Below are positions 27,148-35,751 of a DNA stretch of 64,000 nt, piece after piece. The number at the start of each line of letters is the position of its first letter. The stretch's first letter is position 1. A program made the translations under genes and the position numbers. The stretch covers positions 1-64,000 of the forward strand of contig JAFKGE010000020.1 of NCBI GenBank assembly GCA_017307865.1, written 5' to 3'. This DNA is from Burkholderiales bacterium (GTDB taxonomy: Bacteria > Pseudomonadota > Gammaproteobacteria > Burkholderiales > Burkholderiaceae_C). Under the pieces are notes generated by a model, which was given only the letters and a program-made list of their open reading frames with translations, made no database searches and was not told the DNA's origin.

Positions 27148-27430
27148 CTACGATTCATTGATCCTCAACCAGTGGTGTTGCACTTCGAAGTTGAGATCGC
27201 CCACATCCATCATCCCCCCGCCACCATCGGCCCGATGCCGGTTCAGCACGCGCGCCGACACGAACATCAAATCGGACAGGCGGTTGAGGTAGCGGCGCGG
27301 GGCGTCGCGCACGGGCTCATGCTCGCCCAGGACGACGAAGGCGCGCTGTTCGGCGGCCCCAAAAAGCATGAATCGAAGTCGAAGCCGCAGACCTGGCCGG
27401 CGGTGATGACCACGCCATGCACGCCATTGC
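27148..27430 (-). pseudogene. degraded duplicate of the aroQ 3' end and pduO C-terminus
   Basis: One frame reads ITAGQVCGFDFDSCFLG, matching AroQ ([17 protein letters not shown]). Immediately downstream on the same strand another frame reads HEPVRDAPRRYLNRLSDLMF, matching the PduO C-terminus (HEELQPTPRRYLNRLSDLMF). Gene order and orientation are as in the intact locus 1.5 kb away, but most of both genes is missing. HigBA sits between intact and degraded copies. The remaining bases to 27498 show nothing else. Confidence 0.75.
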
Positions 27431-27498
27431 TGCGCGCATGGTTCGAAGAGCAAAGCGCGGCCGTAGCTCGGGCTTTGGCGAGCATGGAGGAAAGATTT

Positions 27499-28329
27499 TC
27501 AGCCGCTCAGCCGCGCCAGCACCGCGCGCGTGTCGGGCCGCACGCCGCGCCACAGTGCGAAGGACTCGGCCGCCTGCTCCACCAGCATGCCCAAGCCGTC
27601 GGCCACGCGCGCGCAGCCGGCGGCGCGCGCCGCCGCCAGAAACGGCGTCAGGCCCTGGCCGTAGACCATGTCGTAGGCCAGCGCGCCGGGCGCGAAGGCG
27701 CTGGGCGGCACGGCCGGCGCCTGCCCGCTCAGGCTGGCCGAGGTGGCGTTGACGACGACATCGAAAGCGCCGGCGCCCGCCAGCGCGTCCAGCCCGCCGC
27801 CGGCCAGCGGCACGCCGCCCAGGTGCGACGCCAGTTCGCGCGCCAGCGCGTGCGCCTTGTCGGCCGTGCGGTTGGCAATGAAGATGCGCGCCGCGCCGGC
27901 GCGCGCGATCGGCAGCAGCACGCCGCGCGTGGCGCCGCCCGCGCCCAGCAGCAGCACGCGCCGGCCCGACAGCGGCGTGCCCAGGTTGTGCTCGATGTCG
28001 CGCACCAGGCCGATGCCGTCGGTGTTGTGCGCCCGCGCCTTGGCGCCCTCGAAGATCAGCGTGTTGGCCGCGCCCGCCAGCCGCGCATCCGCGCTGGCCT
28101 CGTCGGCCAGTTGCAGCGCGGCCAGCTTGAAGGGCAGGGTCACGTTCAGCCCACGCCCGCCGGCGGCGCGAAAGGCCTGCACGGCGCGCTCGAAGCCGCC
28201 GGGCGCGGCGCCGCCGTCGATCGCCTCGTACGTCATGTCCTGCCCCGTGGCCTGGGCGAACAGGCCGTGGATGAAGGGCGACTTGCTGTGGGCGATGGGG
28301 TGGCCGATGACGGCGTAACGGTCGGGCAT
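27499..28329 (-). CDS. aroE: shikimate 5-dehydrogenase
   Basis: AroE reduces 3-dehydroshikimate with NADPH. The 276-aa protein shows YAVIGHPIAHSKSPFIH (shikimate site), NVTLPFKLAAL with the catalytic Lys, AHNTDGIG, NADP-binding LLLGAGGATRGVLLPI and ANRT. The start at 28329 (MPDRYAV) matches the family; the longer frame upstream has no family support. It shares a pathway with nearby aroQ but is separated from it by the hig locus and remnants. Confidence 0.94.
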   Translation of the reverse strand: MPDRYAVIGHPIAHSKSPFIHGLFAQATGQDMTYEAIDGGAAPGGFERAVQAFRAAGGRGLNVTLPFKLAALQLADEASADARLAGAANTLIFEGAKARAHNTDGIGLVRDIEHNLGTPLSGRRVLLLGAGGATRGVLLPIARAGAARIFIANRTADKAHALARELASHLGGVPLAGGGLDALAGAGAFDVVVNATSASLSGQAPAVPPSAFAPGALAYDMVYGQGLTPFLAAARAAGCARVADGLGMLVEQAAESFALWRGVRPDTRAVLARLSG

Positions 28330-28402
28330 GGGGCGATGGTAGCGGCCCGCCTGCTGCGGTAGGCTTGGCGCCTCGACCAATCAAGAAAAGAGGGCCCGCG
28401 CC

Positions 28403-28831
28403 ATGCGCATCTGGCAACAAGCGATTTCGGTGGAGCGGCTGACCGCCATCCACGTGGACACCGCGGTGCAGCATCTGGGCATCGAGTTTCTGGAGGTGGG
28501 CGACGACTTCATCCGCGCCCGCGTGCCGGTCAATACGCACACGCGCCAGCCCTACGGCCTGCTGCATGGCGGCGTCAGCGTGGTGCTGGCCGAGACGCTG
28601 GGTTCGTGCGGCGCCGCCTTTTGCTGCCCCGAGGGCTGGCGCGCCGTGGGGCTGGACATCAACGCCAACCACCTGCGCGGCGCCACCGCGGGCTGGGTGA
28701 CGGGCGTGGCGCGCCCGGTGCACATCGGCCGCAGCACGCAGGTGTGGGCGATCGAGCTGAGCAACGACGCCGGCGAGCCGACCTGCGTGTCGCGCATCAC
28801 CATGGCCATGCTGGCGCCGCGCGGGACGTAG
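28403..28831 (+). CDS. PaaI/YdiI-type hotdog-fold thioesterase
   Basis: A 142-aa hotdog protein with the PaaI/MenI signature LLHGGVSVVLAETLGS (catalytic Glu/Asp position) and GLDINANHLRGA. Family members hydrolyse aryl- or acyl-CoA such as 1,4-dihydroxy-2-naphthoyl-CoA or phenylacetyl-CoA derivatives. Substrate cannot be assigned. It is divergent from aroE across 73 bp. Confidence 0.85.
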   Translation: MRIWQQAISVERLTAIHVDTAVQHLGIEFLEVGDDFIRARVPVNTHTRQPYGLLHGGVSVVLAETLGSCGAAFCCPEGWRAVGLDINANHLRGATAGWVTGVARPVHIGRSTQVWAIELSNDAGEPTCVSRITMAMLAPRGT

Positions 28832-28879
28832 CCGGCGGCGGATGTGAAACGGACAGGATTGCAAGCAAAATATGCCTGC

Positions 28880-28922
28880 AGCGCCCAGCCATCAAGCGCT
28901 AGTAGCTATCATTTTAAAAGTC
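28880..28922. repeat. AT-rich dispersed repeat, intergenic (reverse orientation)
   Basis: CAGCGCCCAGCCATCAAGCGCTAGTAGCTATCATTTTAAAAG is the repeat core read on the opposite strand. It lies between the thioesterase and the D-lactate dehydrogenase gene. Confidence 0.55.
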
Positions 28923-29005
28923 GCCTTCGATCCAGCCCCGCCGCTGCCAAGCACACGCCGCCGGGCGCGCCACCGTACACTGTCCTTCATCCGCAGGAGC
29001 TCTCC

Positions 29006-30430
29006 ATGAACGCCCCCACCCAAGCCGCCCACGTCACGCCCGAGATCAAGCCGCGCCCCGTGCCGGCGGCCCTGATCGACGCACTCCAGGCACGCTTCGG
29101 CGCGCAGTTCTCGCAGGCGCAGGCCGTGCGCGAGCAGCACGGGCGCGACGAGTCGGCCTTCACCACCGTGCCGCCGCCGGCCGCCGTGGTGTTTGCCGAC
29201 AGCACGGCCGACGTGCAGGACGCGGTGCGGCTGTGCGCGCAGCACAAGGTGCCGGTGATTCCCTACGGCGTCGGCTCCTCGCTGGAGGGGCACCTGCTGG
29301 CCGTGCAGGGCGGCATCAGCCTCGACGTCAGCCGCATGAACCGGGTGCTGAGCGTGAACGCCGAGGACCTGACGGTGACGGTGCAGCCGGGCGTCACGCG
29401 CGAGCAGCTGAACGCCGAGATCAAGAGCACGGGCCTGTTCTTTCCGATCGACCCTGGCGCCAACGCCAGCCTGGGCGGCATGTGCGCCACGCGCGCCAGC
29501 GGCACCAACGCCGTGCGCTACGGCACCATGCGCGAGAACGTGCTGGCGCTCGAAGTCGTCACCGCGGCCGGCGAGGCCGTGCGCACCGGCACGCGCGCCA
29601 AGAAAAGCAGCGCTGGCTACGACCTGACGCGCCTGTTCGTCGGCAGCGAGGGCACGCTGGGCGTGATCACCGAGGCCACGCTGCGCATCTATCCGCTGCC
29701 CGAGGCGGTGGCGGCGGCGATCTGCTCGTTTCCCAGCATCGGCGACGCCGTCAACACCGTGATCCAGATCATCCAGCTGGGCGTGCCCATCGCGCGCGTC
29801 GAGCTGCTGGACGGCCACACCGTGCGCATCGTCAACCAGCACAGCAAGCTCACGCTGCGCGAGGGGCCGATGCTGCTGATGGAGTTCCACGGCTCGCCCG
29901 CCGGCGTGAAGGAGCAGACCGAGACCGTGCAGGCCATCGCGGCCGAGCACGGCGGCGCCGGCTTCGAATGGGCCGACACGCCCGAGGAGCGCTCCCGCCT
30001 GTGGGCGGCGCGGCACAACGCCTATTTCGCCGGCGTGCAAAGCCGCCCCGGCTGCCGCTGCATCACCACCGACGTGTGCGTGCCCATCTCGCGCCTGGCC
30101 GACGCGCTGCTCGACAGCGTGAAGGAGGCCGACGACAGCCGCATCCCCTACTTCCTGGTCGGCCACGTGGGCGACGGCAACTTCCACATGGGCTACCTGA
30201 TCGACCCCGACGACGACGCCGAGCGCGCGCGCGCCGAGCAGCTCAACCGCCAGGTCGTCGCGCGCGCCCTGGCGCTGGGCGGCACCTGCAGCGGCGAGCA
30301 CGGCGTGGGCCTGCACAAGATGGGCTTTCTGCTGGACGAGGCCGGCGCCGGCGCGGTGGACCTGATGCGCACCATCAAGCGCGCGCTGGATCCGCTGGAC
30401 ATCATGAATCCGGGGAAGGTGTTCAGTTGA
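29006..30430 (+). CDS. FAD-linked D-lactate dehydrogenase (GlcD/Dld2 family)
   Basis: The 474-aa protein has an FAD_binding_4 domain (VPVIPYGVGSSLEGHLLAV, DPGANASLGGMCATRASGTNAVRYG) and a C-terminal FAD-oxidase domain (FLVGHVGDGNFHMGYL, TCSGEHGVGLHK). This is the mitochondrial-type D-lactate/2-hydroxyacid dehydrogenase family, which passes electrons to cytochrome c or another acceptor. GlcD is a near relative, but no glcEF genes follow, so D-lactate is the likelier substrate. GCAGGAGCTCTCC precedes ATG 29006. Confidence 0.88.
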   Translation: MNAPTQAAHVTPEIKPRPVPAALIDALQARFGAQFSQAQAVREQHGRDESAFTTVPPPAAVVFADSTADVQDAVRLCAQHKVPVIPYGVGSSLEGHLLAVQGGISLDVSRMNRVLSVNAEDLTVTVQPGVTREQLNAEIKSTGLFFPIDPGANASLGGMCATRASGTNAVRYGTMRENVLALEVVTAAGEAVRTGTRAKKSSAGYDLTRLFVGSEGTLGVITEATLRIYPLPEAVAAAICSFPSIGDAVNTVIQIIQLGVPIARVELLDGHTVRIVNQHSKLTLREGPMLLMEFHGSPAGVKEQTETVQAIAAEHGGAGFEWADTPEERSRLWAARHNAYFAGVQSRPGCRCITTDVCVPISRLADALLDSVKEADDSRIPYFLVGHVGDGNFHMGYLIDPDDDAERARAEQLNRQVVARALALGGTCSGEHGVGLHKMGFLLDEAGAGAVDLMRTIKRALDPLDIMNPGKVFS

Positions 30431-30510
30431 GTTGAGCCCCCCCTGCGCAACTCAAGGTTTGCTCATGGACAACCGGGCCTGAACTCGAGGACGTCACCCG
30501 GCCGACGCCA

Positions 30511-31812
30511 TCAAAGCAGGCGGGCCGCAGCGTCCAGTTGCACATGCTCGAAGGCGGGCGCGAAGTCGTCCAGCTCTTCCGCACGCAATCCCACCCCCGG
30601 CGTTTGCGCCAGCTGCCGCCATTGGCACACCGCCGCGTACACCTCGCCCAAGACAGTCAAGGCCTCGGCTTTGCCCAGGGCAAAGTAGGCAGCCCGCGCC
30701 AGCAGCATGGCCACGTCGGTGACCGGCCCGTCCCGCTCGGACAACCAGGTCTTGGATTCGCGCTCCTTGTCGGGGAAGGGGTTCAGGTCGAACGCCGGGG
30801 CCAACCGCCACTGCCCGTGCGCCACATGCAGAAAGCCGTGGTTTTGCAAGTGGTCGTCCACGTTGGTGATCAACAGATTGAACACCAGCCGCCGCCAGAG
30901 CTGGCGCACATCTTCAGTGGGCGCATGACCATGGGAGCGGATGGCGTCGGCCACTTCGGTGTAGCTGCGCTCATCCTCGCGCGAGGCTTGCAGTAGCGAG
31001 GCCGCCGATTGATAGGGAATGCGCCCACCCTCGCCATCACGGTCAAACCGCTGGATGACGGCAACCGGCACCTGTTCGTTGCCGCTGCCCAGCAGCACCA
31101 CGCGTGCGGGCGCCACATCCACGCCCGCCAAGGCGGCCAGGCGCAAGGCCAGCACCTCGCCGCGCGTCACGCTGCGCGCGTCCTGCACGCTGGGGAACTT
31201 GCCGATCGCCAGACGGCCGTCTGCGTCGATCAGCGTGCACTTGGGCCGCATGCCGCCCAACGACGTGCCCTTGCCCTGCAAGTAGCGCAGGTCTTCGGCG
31301 GTTTCCTGTCCACGCTCCACTGCACGGCTGGCCTGGAAGATGTGCTCCAGTTCGATCAGGGGTGGGGTGCTGCGCTGGCCCTGGGCCACGGTGCGCTGCC
31401 AAGCCCCGTCGGCGCCACCCAGCCGCAGCGCGCCCACGCGGCTGAAGTCGTCCACCGCCAGCAGATAGTCCAGCTCCGTCAGCGCGGGCAGTTGCGGGTC
31501 GGCGCGGCGGCGCTTGGCGTGGTCGCGGGCGATGACGCGTCGCCCCCAAGCATCGGGCGCGGTATCGGCCAGCGCGCCATGGAAGACCGAGTCCTGCGCG
31601 CTGGCCGCCTTGTGCGCCTGGTAGCCCGCCACCAGCGGCAGGTCGGCCGATACGCCAAAGCGCACGGGGTTGTTCAGCCAGGCCTGGTCATAGGCAAAGG
31701 CGCAGTGCTCGCGCCGCCCCTGCCGGGCGTACACCAGCGTGCCCAACGCCAGCCCGACCTTGCCGATGCCGACCTGAACCTCCTGGCGCAGCGCCGCGGG
31801 GGCCACCATCAC
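30511..31812 (-). CDS. hipA: HipA-family serine/threonine kinase toxin
   Basis: The 433-aa protein has the HipA N-terminal subdomain (VFHGALADTAPDAWGRRVI) and kinase core: Gly-rich GTSLGGMRPK, ATP Lys in LAIGKFPS, catalytic NVDDHLQNHGF and metal motif FDLNPF. HipA kinases inactivate targets such as glutamyl-tRNA synthetase and promote persistence. The first codon is GTG 31812 with ATG next in frame at 31809; either overlaps the hipB stop (TGATG). All catalytic motifs appear intact. Confidence 0.93.
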   Translation of the reverse strand: MMVAPAALRQEVQVGIGKVGLALGTLVYARQGRREHCAFAYDQAWLNNPVRFGVSADLPLVAGYQAHKAASAQDSVFHGALADTAPDAWGRRVIARDHAKRRRADPQLPALTELDYLLAVDDFSRVGALRLGGADGAWQRTVAQGQRSTPPLIELEHIFQASRAVERGQETAEDLRYLQGKGTSLGGMRPKCTLIDADGRLAIGKFPSVQDARSVTRGEVLALRLAALAGVDVAPARVVLLGSGNEQVPVAVIQRFDRDGEGGRIPYQSAASLLQASREDERSYTEVADAIRSHGHAPTEDVRQLWRRLVFNLLITNVDDHLQNHGFLHVAHGQWRLAPAFDLNPFPDKERESKTWLSERDGPVTDVAMLLARAAYFALGKAEALTVLGEVYAAVCQWRQLAQTPGVGLRAEELDDFAPAFEHVQLDAAARLL

Positions 31813-32135
31813 AGGGCTCCCGAGGGCGTGCGGGATTTGCTGCGCACCCGCTGAGGCAACTGCTCATCCATCAGCGCCAAGCCGATTTCATCCTTTGGCG
31901 TGTCCAGCAGATGTTCCAGGGCCTGCAGCTCGCCAAACACATGCAGCGCGCGAGCAAAAAAATGGATGGGCACGCGCGCATCGCCCTTTTCCATGCGCCG
32001 CACCGTGGACAGCGACGCACCCATGCGCTCGGCCAGCGAGGCTTGGGAGACATGCCGACGCCGGCGCGCCAAGGACAGGTCGGCGCCGAGCTTGAGCAGG
32101 GCGCGTTGTACCGGCAGTGGAATGGAGGGCGGCAA
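31809..32135 (-). CDS. hipB: HipB-type helix-turn-helix antitoxin
   Basis: A 108-aa Xre protein with the helix-turn-helix VSQASLAERMGASLSTVRRMEKGD and a HipB-like tail. No ATG is available: TTG 32135 is the annotated start. The frame stays open further upstream (NIIESFIGSLKLPPSIP) until a stop near 32,183, so translation may begin earlier at a rare start. It is coupled to hipA and should repress the promoter at 32,167-32,217. Confidence 0.85.
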   Translation of the reverse strand: MPPSIPLPVQRALLKLGADLSLARRRRHVSQASLAERMGASLSTVRRMEKGDARVPIHFFARALHVFGELQALEHLLDTPKDEIGLALMDEQLPQRVRSKSRTPSGAL

Positions 32136-32166
32136 TTTAAGCGATCCAATGAAGCTTTCAATGATA

Positions 32167-32217
32167 TTTAATGGTTCCCATTAAAATCATTATAAGTTCA
32201 TTGGCGTGCGGCGCCAA
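32167..32217 (-). promoter_or_regulatory. hipBA promoter with palindromic operator
   Basis: TTGGCG (32217-32212), 17-bp spacer, perfect TATAAT (32194-32189). Just downstream is the perfect inverted repeat TTTAATGG-GAA-CCATTAAA (32185-32167), placed where a bound repressor would block transcription start. Confidence 0.75.
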
Positions 32218-32334
32218 CGGCAGCCCATGGCGTAAACCGCCCGCACCACCAGCGCTTCATCGCTCAGCGCCTGCTGTTGCACGCCGACGGTCGAGCGGAT
32301 CACCGTCGCGCAACCAGCTCAGCATTCACTCGTT

Positions 32335-32826
32335 TCACCGAGCCACCCTGTACGGCACCGGCTCCTGGGTCTCGCCCAGCACATACAACTGATTGACGAC
32401 CCCCATCACGTCGTCGACCAGGCCCACCGTCTGCTCCAGCAAGCGTCCCTGTTCCACCGACCGCACGCAGCCCTTGAGCGTGACGATGCGGCGCTGGCCC
32501 AGCACCCACACGCTGGTGTCGGCAAAGCGCGGGTCGTACTGGATGTACTTTTGCACGCGCGGGATGATCTCGGCGTCGTACTGGTACGAATTGGGCAGGC
32601 GGCAGCGCCCCGAGGTGTAGCAGCTGGTGCCGTGCTGGGTGCGCTCGTGCTGCTGCTCGCGCACCTGCTGCCCGGTGTAGAGCGGCCCCTTGGGCACGGG
32701 GCAGTGGGCGATGGCCGATGTGACCTGCACGAAGGGGTCGTTGAACGCATTGCTGCGCGCCGGCTCGGCGGGCCCGTCGGCGTGGGCCGCGGCCGCCAGG
32801 CACAGGGCCAAGAGGGGCCAGCGCAT
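32335..32826 (-). CDS. periplasmic BON-domain protein
   Basis: The 163-aa product has a signal peptide (MRWPLLALCLAAAAHADG) and a BON domain toward the C-terminus (DPRFADTSVWVLGQRRIVTLKGCVRSVEQ...VVNQLYV). BON domains bind membranes or stabilise envelope structures. Extra Cys residues in the middle (TSCYTSGRCRLP) could form a disulfide. ATG 32826 is preferred to GTG 32835. It lies just downstream of the CsgG-like lipoprotein and may be functionally linked. Confidence 0.65.
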   Translation of the reverse strand: MRWPLLALCLAAAAHADGPAEPARSNAFNDPFVQVTSAIAHCPVPKGPLYTGQQVREQQHERTQHGTSCYTSGRCRLPNSYQYDAEIIPRVQKYIQYDPRFADTSVWVLGQRRIVTLKGCVRSVEQGRLLEQTVGLVDDVMGVVNQLYVLGETQEPVPYRVAR

Positions 32827-32887
32827 GGGGTTCACCCCTCAGCCATGGCCTGCCGCAAGAAGAGGGATGGGGCCGGGCCCCACCCGC

Positions 32888-33946
32888 TCACTTGCCGGAC
32901 AGCACGTCCTGCGTGGCGGCGTCCAGCCGGCCGCTGGGCTGCAGGCTGTTGTCGCGCTGGAAGGCGCGCAGCGCCGCGGCGGTGCGCGGGCCGGCGGCGC
33001 CGTCGGGCGTGCCGACGTTGTAGCCCAGCTCGTTCAGCCGCGCCTGCGCCTCGCGCATGGACAGGGTCTTGCCGCCTTGGCCGGGAATCGAGGTTCGCGA
33101 CGGGCCGGCGCCGCCATCCACACCCAGCCGGCCGCCGCCGCCCAGGCCCTGGCCCTGCACCGACTGCGCCTTGTAGTTGCGCAGCGCCACGACCATCTGG
33201 TTGTACGCGTCCATGAAGGCCGCCGTGATGACCTTGCCCTGCGGCGTGTTCTGGTAGCCGCCCAGGCCGGCGCCCGCGCCGCCGCCGAACAGCGCGCCCA
33301 TGCCGCCGAAGTCGGTCTTGGAGGCACTGCCCTCCGACGCCGCCACCTGCACGCCCGAGCGGTTGTCGACCAGGGTCAGCATGACGTTGGCCTCGCGCGT
33401 CTTGGTGCCGGCCGCCACCGCGCCCAGCACCGCGCCACCGCCGCCGAACAGCCCGCCCAGCGCGCCGCCGATGCCGCCGGTGTTGCCTTCGTTGAAGACG
33501 ATTTCGGGCGACAGGCCATAGTCGGACGCCACCATCTGGCCGCCGCCCATCTGGCTGCCCTGGCGCATCTGGCCGGACTGCATCAGCTCGCGCTCGCGGC
33601 TCATGGCGCGCATGCCGGCAGCGCCGCGCTCGACGACGACGAAGCAGTTGGACTGCTGGATCATCAGGCGCAGCAGGTTGGAGGTGGGCGGCAGCTTGTA
33701 TTCGTTGCGCAGGATGGTGTACCAGCCGGCGTTCTGGTTCTCGACCAGCGACACCGTGCCCAGCGGCGAAGCGCAGCGCTGCAGCTCGGAATTGGCGTTG
33801 GCCGAGCCCGCGCCGGCGGCGCTGCCGGTGGCCACGGTCTTGCTGTCCGAGCCGCCCATCTTGAGGTCGGTGGTTTCGCAGCCGGCCAGGGCCAGGGCGG
33901 CCAGGAGGGCGGTGGTCGTCAGTGCGGTGCGTTGGATCGTCAACAT
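32888..33946 (-). CDS. CsgG-family lipoprotein with C-terminal peptidoglycan-binding domain
   Basis: A 352-aa lipoprotein with lipobox LAGC (C23). The middle follows the CsgG/HfaB/Curli-assembly pattern (LRLMIQQSNCFVVVERG, ANVMLTLVDNRSGVQVAASEG, GKVITAAFMDAYNQMVVAL), interrupted by Gly-rich linkers. Residues about 280-350 form a PG_binding_1-like domain (SMREAQARLNELGYNVGTPDG...TAAALRAFQRDNSL). No curli genes are nearby. The combination suggests an outer-membrane assembly anchored to the cell wall; function unknown. Confidence 0.78.
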   Translation of the reverse strand: MLTIQRTALTTTALLAALALAGCETTDLKMGGSDSKTVATGSAAGAGSANANSELQRCASPLGTVSLVENQNAGWYTILRNEYKLPPTSNLLRLMIQQSNCFVVVERGAAGMRAMSRERELMQSGQMRQGSQMGGGQMVASDYGLSPEIVFNEGNTGGIGGALGGLFGGGGAVLGAVAAGTKTREANVMLTLVDNRSGVQVAASEGSASKTDFGGMGALFGGGAGAGLGGYQNTPQGKVITAAFMDAYNQMVVALRNYKAQSVQGQGLGGGGRLGVDGGAGPSRTSIPGQGGKTLSMREAQARLNELGYNVGTPDGAAGPRTAAALRAFQRDNSLQPSGRLDAATQDVLSGK

Positions 33947-34076
33947 GCGGAGGTCCTCCCGGTTCGGGGTGTCTGGTTTTTTGGGCTGCTTGGCCGGGCC
34001 TGCGCGGCCCGAAAAGCGGGCGCCCATGATAAGCGCATGGGCTGGCGGAAGATAGTGCGGTTTACGCTCTATGCCA

Positions 34077-34781
34077 TCACGCCGACGGCGCGTGCGTCAG
34101 CACGTCCACCCGCGCCGGCGGCAGGTTGGCCAGCACGCGCTCGCGGCGCTGGCACACCAGGCCGGCCTGCTGCCAGGGCGAAGGGCCGTGCAGCGCGTAG
34201 GTGAACTGCAGCAGCCGCCCGCCGGGTGCCAGCACCTGCGCGCCGGCCTGCAGGATGCGCTGGCGCGCCGGCGCCGGAATCGACAGCAGCGGCAGGCCCG
34301 AGACGATGTGCCGCACGCGCACCGGGCCGCCGGCCCCGTCCAGCTGCGCCAGCAACGCCGGCAGCTCGGCCGCATCGCCGTGCAGCACCTGGATGGCCGG
34401 AAAGCGCTGGCGCAGGTGGGCGGCCAGGCGGTCCGACTGCTCGACCACCGCCAGCCGCGCGGCGGGCACGCCGTGCGCCAGCAGGGCGGCGGTGATGACG
34501 CCGGTGCCGCCGCCCAGCTCCACCACCCAGCCCTCGTCCGCCAGATCGACCAGCGCGGCCATGCGCGCGGCCAGGTAGGGCGAACTGGCGCAGATGGCGC
34601 CGACGGCCAGGGGTTGGGCCATCAGCTCGCGCAAGAACAGCGAGCGCGGCGAGCGCGACACCGCGCGCCGCATGCGCACCACGCCGGCGCGCGCCTTGCG
34701 CACGGCGCTGACCGGGCGCACCGCCAAGGCGCGGGCCAGGGCAACCATTTCAAGCGGTGGGGGAACGCGGCTGTGGGGCAT
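34077..34781 (-). CDS. SAM-dependent methyltransferase, phospholipid N-methyltransferase-like
   Basis: The 234-aa protein has SRSPRSLFLRELMAQP...GAICASSPYLAARMA, typical of PmtA-related methyltransferases, then the SAM motif VVELGGGTGVITAALL and SGLPLLSIPAPARQRIL. PmtA methylates phosphatidylethanolamine, but the group also contains proteins of unknown substrate. A start at Met 34748 (MVALARAL) is also possible. It is divergent in role from its neighbours and forms no clear operon. Confidence 0.7.
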   Translation of the reverse strand: MPHSRVPPPLEMVALARALAVRPVSAVRKARAGVVRMRRAVSRSPRSLFLRELMAQPLAVGAICASSPYLAARMAALVDLADEGWVVELGGGTGVITAALLAHGVPAARLAVVEQSDRLAAHLRQRFPAIQVLHGDAAELPALLAQLDGAGGPVRVRHIVSGLPLLSIPAPARQRILQAGAQVLAPGGRLLQFTYALHGPSPWQQAGLVCQRRERVLANLPPARVDVLTHAPSA

Positions 34782-34888
34782 GGCAATGGGCGTGGCGCAG
34801 CGGGGGCGGCGAGCGCGCAGCTTACACCGTTGCCGCGCCCGGCCGCCATCGAATCGGGCTCACCCGGGGGCGCACATGCAAGAGACTG

Positions 34889-35713
34889 TCACGCGCCATC
34901 GCGGGCGGCGCGGGGCCGGGCCGCCTCAGCCACCGGCGCGGCCGCAGCACTGAACGGCGCGCGCAGCAGGGCCGCCAGCGACTGGCTGCGCGCGTCGCGC
35001 CCGCGCTCCAGCCCCATGGTCAGACCGCGCCCACCGTCCGGCGGCACCGGGGTCGCGCTGCGAAAAAGATGATCGAACAGCGGCAGCAGCGTGGCGTAGT
35101 TGCTGTCGGTCTGCGGCCGGTGGGCGCTGTGGTGCACGCGGTGGTAGGCGGGCGTCACTACCAGCCAGCGCAGGCCGCGGTCCAGCCACGCGGGCAGGCG
35201 CAGGTTGCCATGCGACAGGGTGGCGACAGCCAGCGCCACCAGGCTGTAGGCCAGCACCGCCAGCGGCGGCGGCGCCAGGGCGATCAGCACGGGCAGGGTG
35301 AGCAGCGCGCCGACCAGGTTTTCCAGCGGATGGTGGCGGTGCGTGGTGGTGGCGTCCAGCTCGACGTCGCTGTGATGCACGGCGTGCAGGCGCCACAGCC
35401 AGGGCATGGCGTGCGAGAGGCGGTGCAGCGCGTAGGCCATGCTTTCCATCACCAAGAATGTGAGTACCCACTGCGCCCAGACTGGCCAACCCCACTGCAC
35501 GAGGCCACCCTGCATCGTGAGGCCCAGCGGCCCGGCCACCGCCCAGAACAGCAGCGGCGTGGCCAGCGTGGTGCCCACGGCCAGCACCGACAGTGCGCCG
35601 TTGCGCGCCCAGCGCCGCAGCGGCGCCCCGGCAGCGTGCAGGGGCGACAGCGATTCGAGAAAAAGAACCGCCGCCATGCACAGCACGGCGGCGCCCAGGT
35701 AGATCTCGTTCAT
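34889..35713 (-). CDS. sterol desaturase/fatty acid hydroxylase family membrane protein
   Basis: The 274-aa protein has several transmembrane helices and the di-iron His boxes HRLSH (about 98-102), HAVHH (110-114), HRHHP and YHRVHHSAH. Bacterial members hydroxylate lipids, carotenoids or fatty acids. The C-terminal 50 residues are Ala/Arg-rich and probably unstructured. Substrate unknown; the adjacent lipid-type methyltransferase hints at membrane-lipid modification but is not proof. Confidence 0.85.
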   Translation of the reverse strand: MNEIYLGAAVLCMAAVLFLESLSPLHAAGAPLRRWARNGALSVLAVGTTLATPLLFWAVAGPLGLTMQGGLVQWGWPVWAQWVLTFLVMESMAYALHRLSHAMPWLWRLHAVHHSDVELDATTTHRHHPLENLVGALLTLPVLIALAPPPLAVLAYSLVALAVATLSHGNLRLPAWLDRGLRWLVVTPAYHRVHHSAHRPQTDSNYATLLPLFDHLFRSATPVPPDGGRGLTMGLERGRDARSQSLAALLRAPFSAAAAPVAEAARPRAARDGA

Positions 35714-35751
35714 TCAAGCATCGGCGGCGCGCAGCGCGGCGCACCGCCCCG

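Noticed and set aside
28844-29005. Longer N-terminus for the D-lactate dehydrogenase
   Set aside because: The frame is open to 28844 but runs through a repeat copy and lacks family sequence; ATG 29006 has a good ribosome site.
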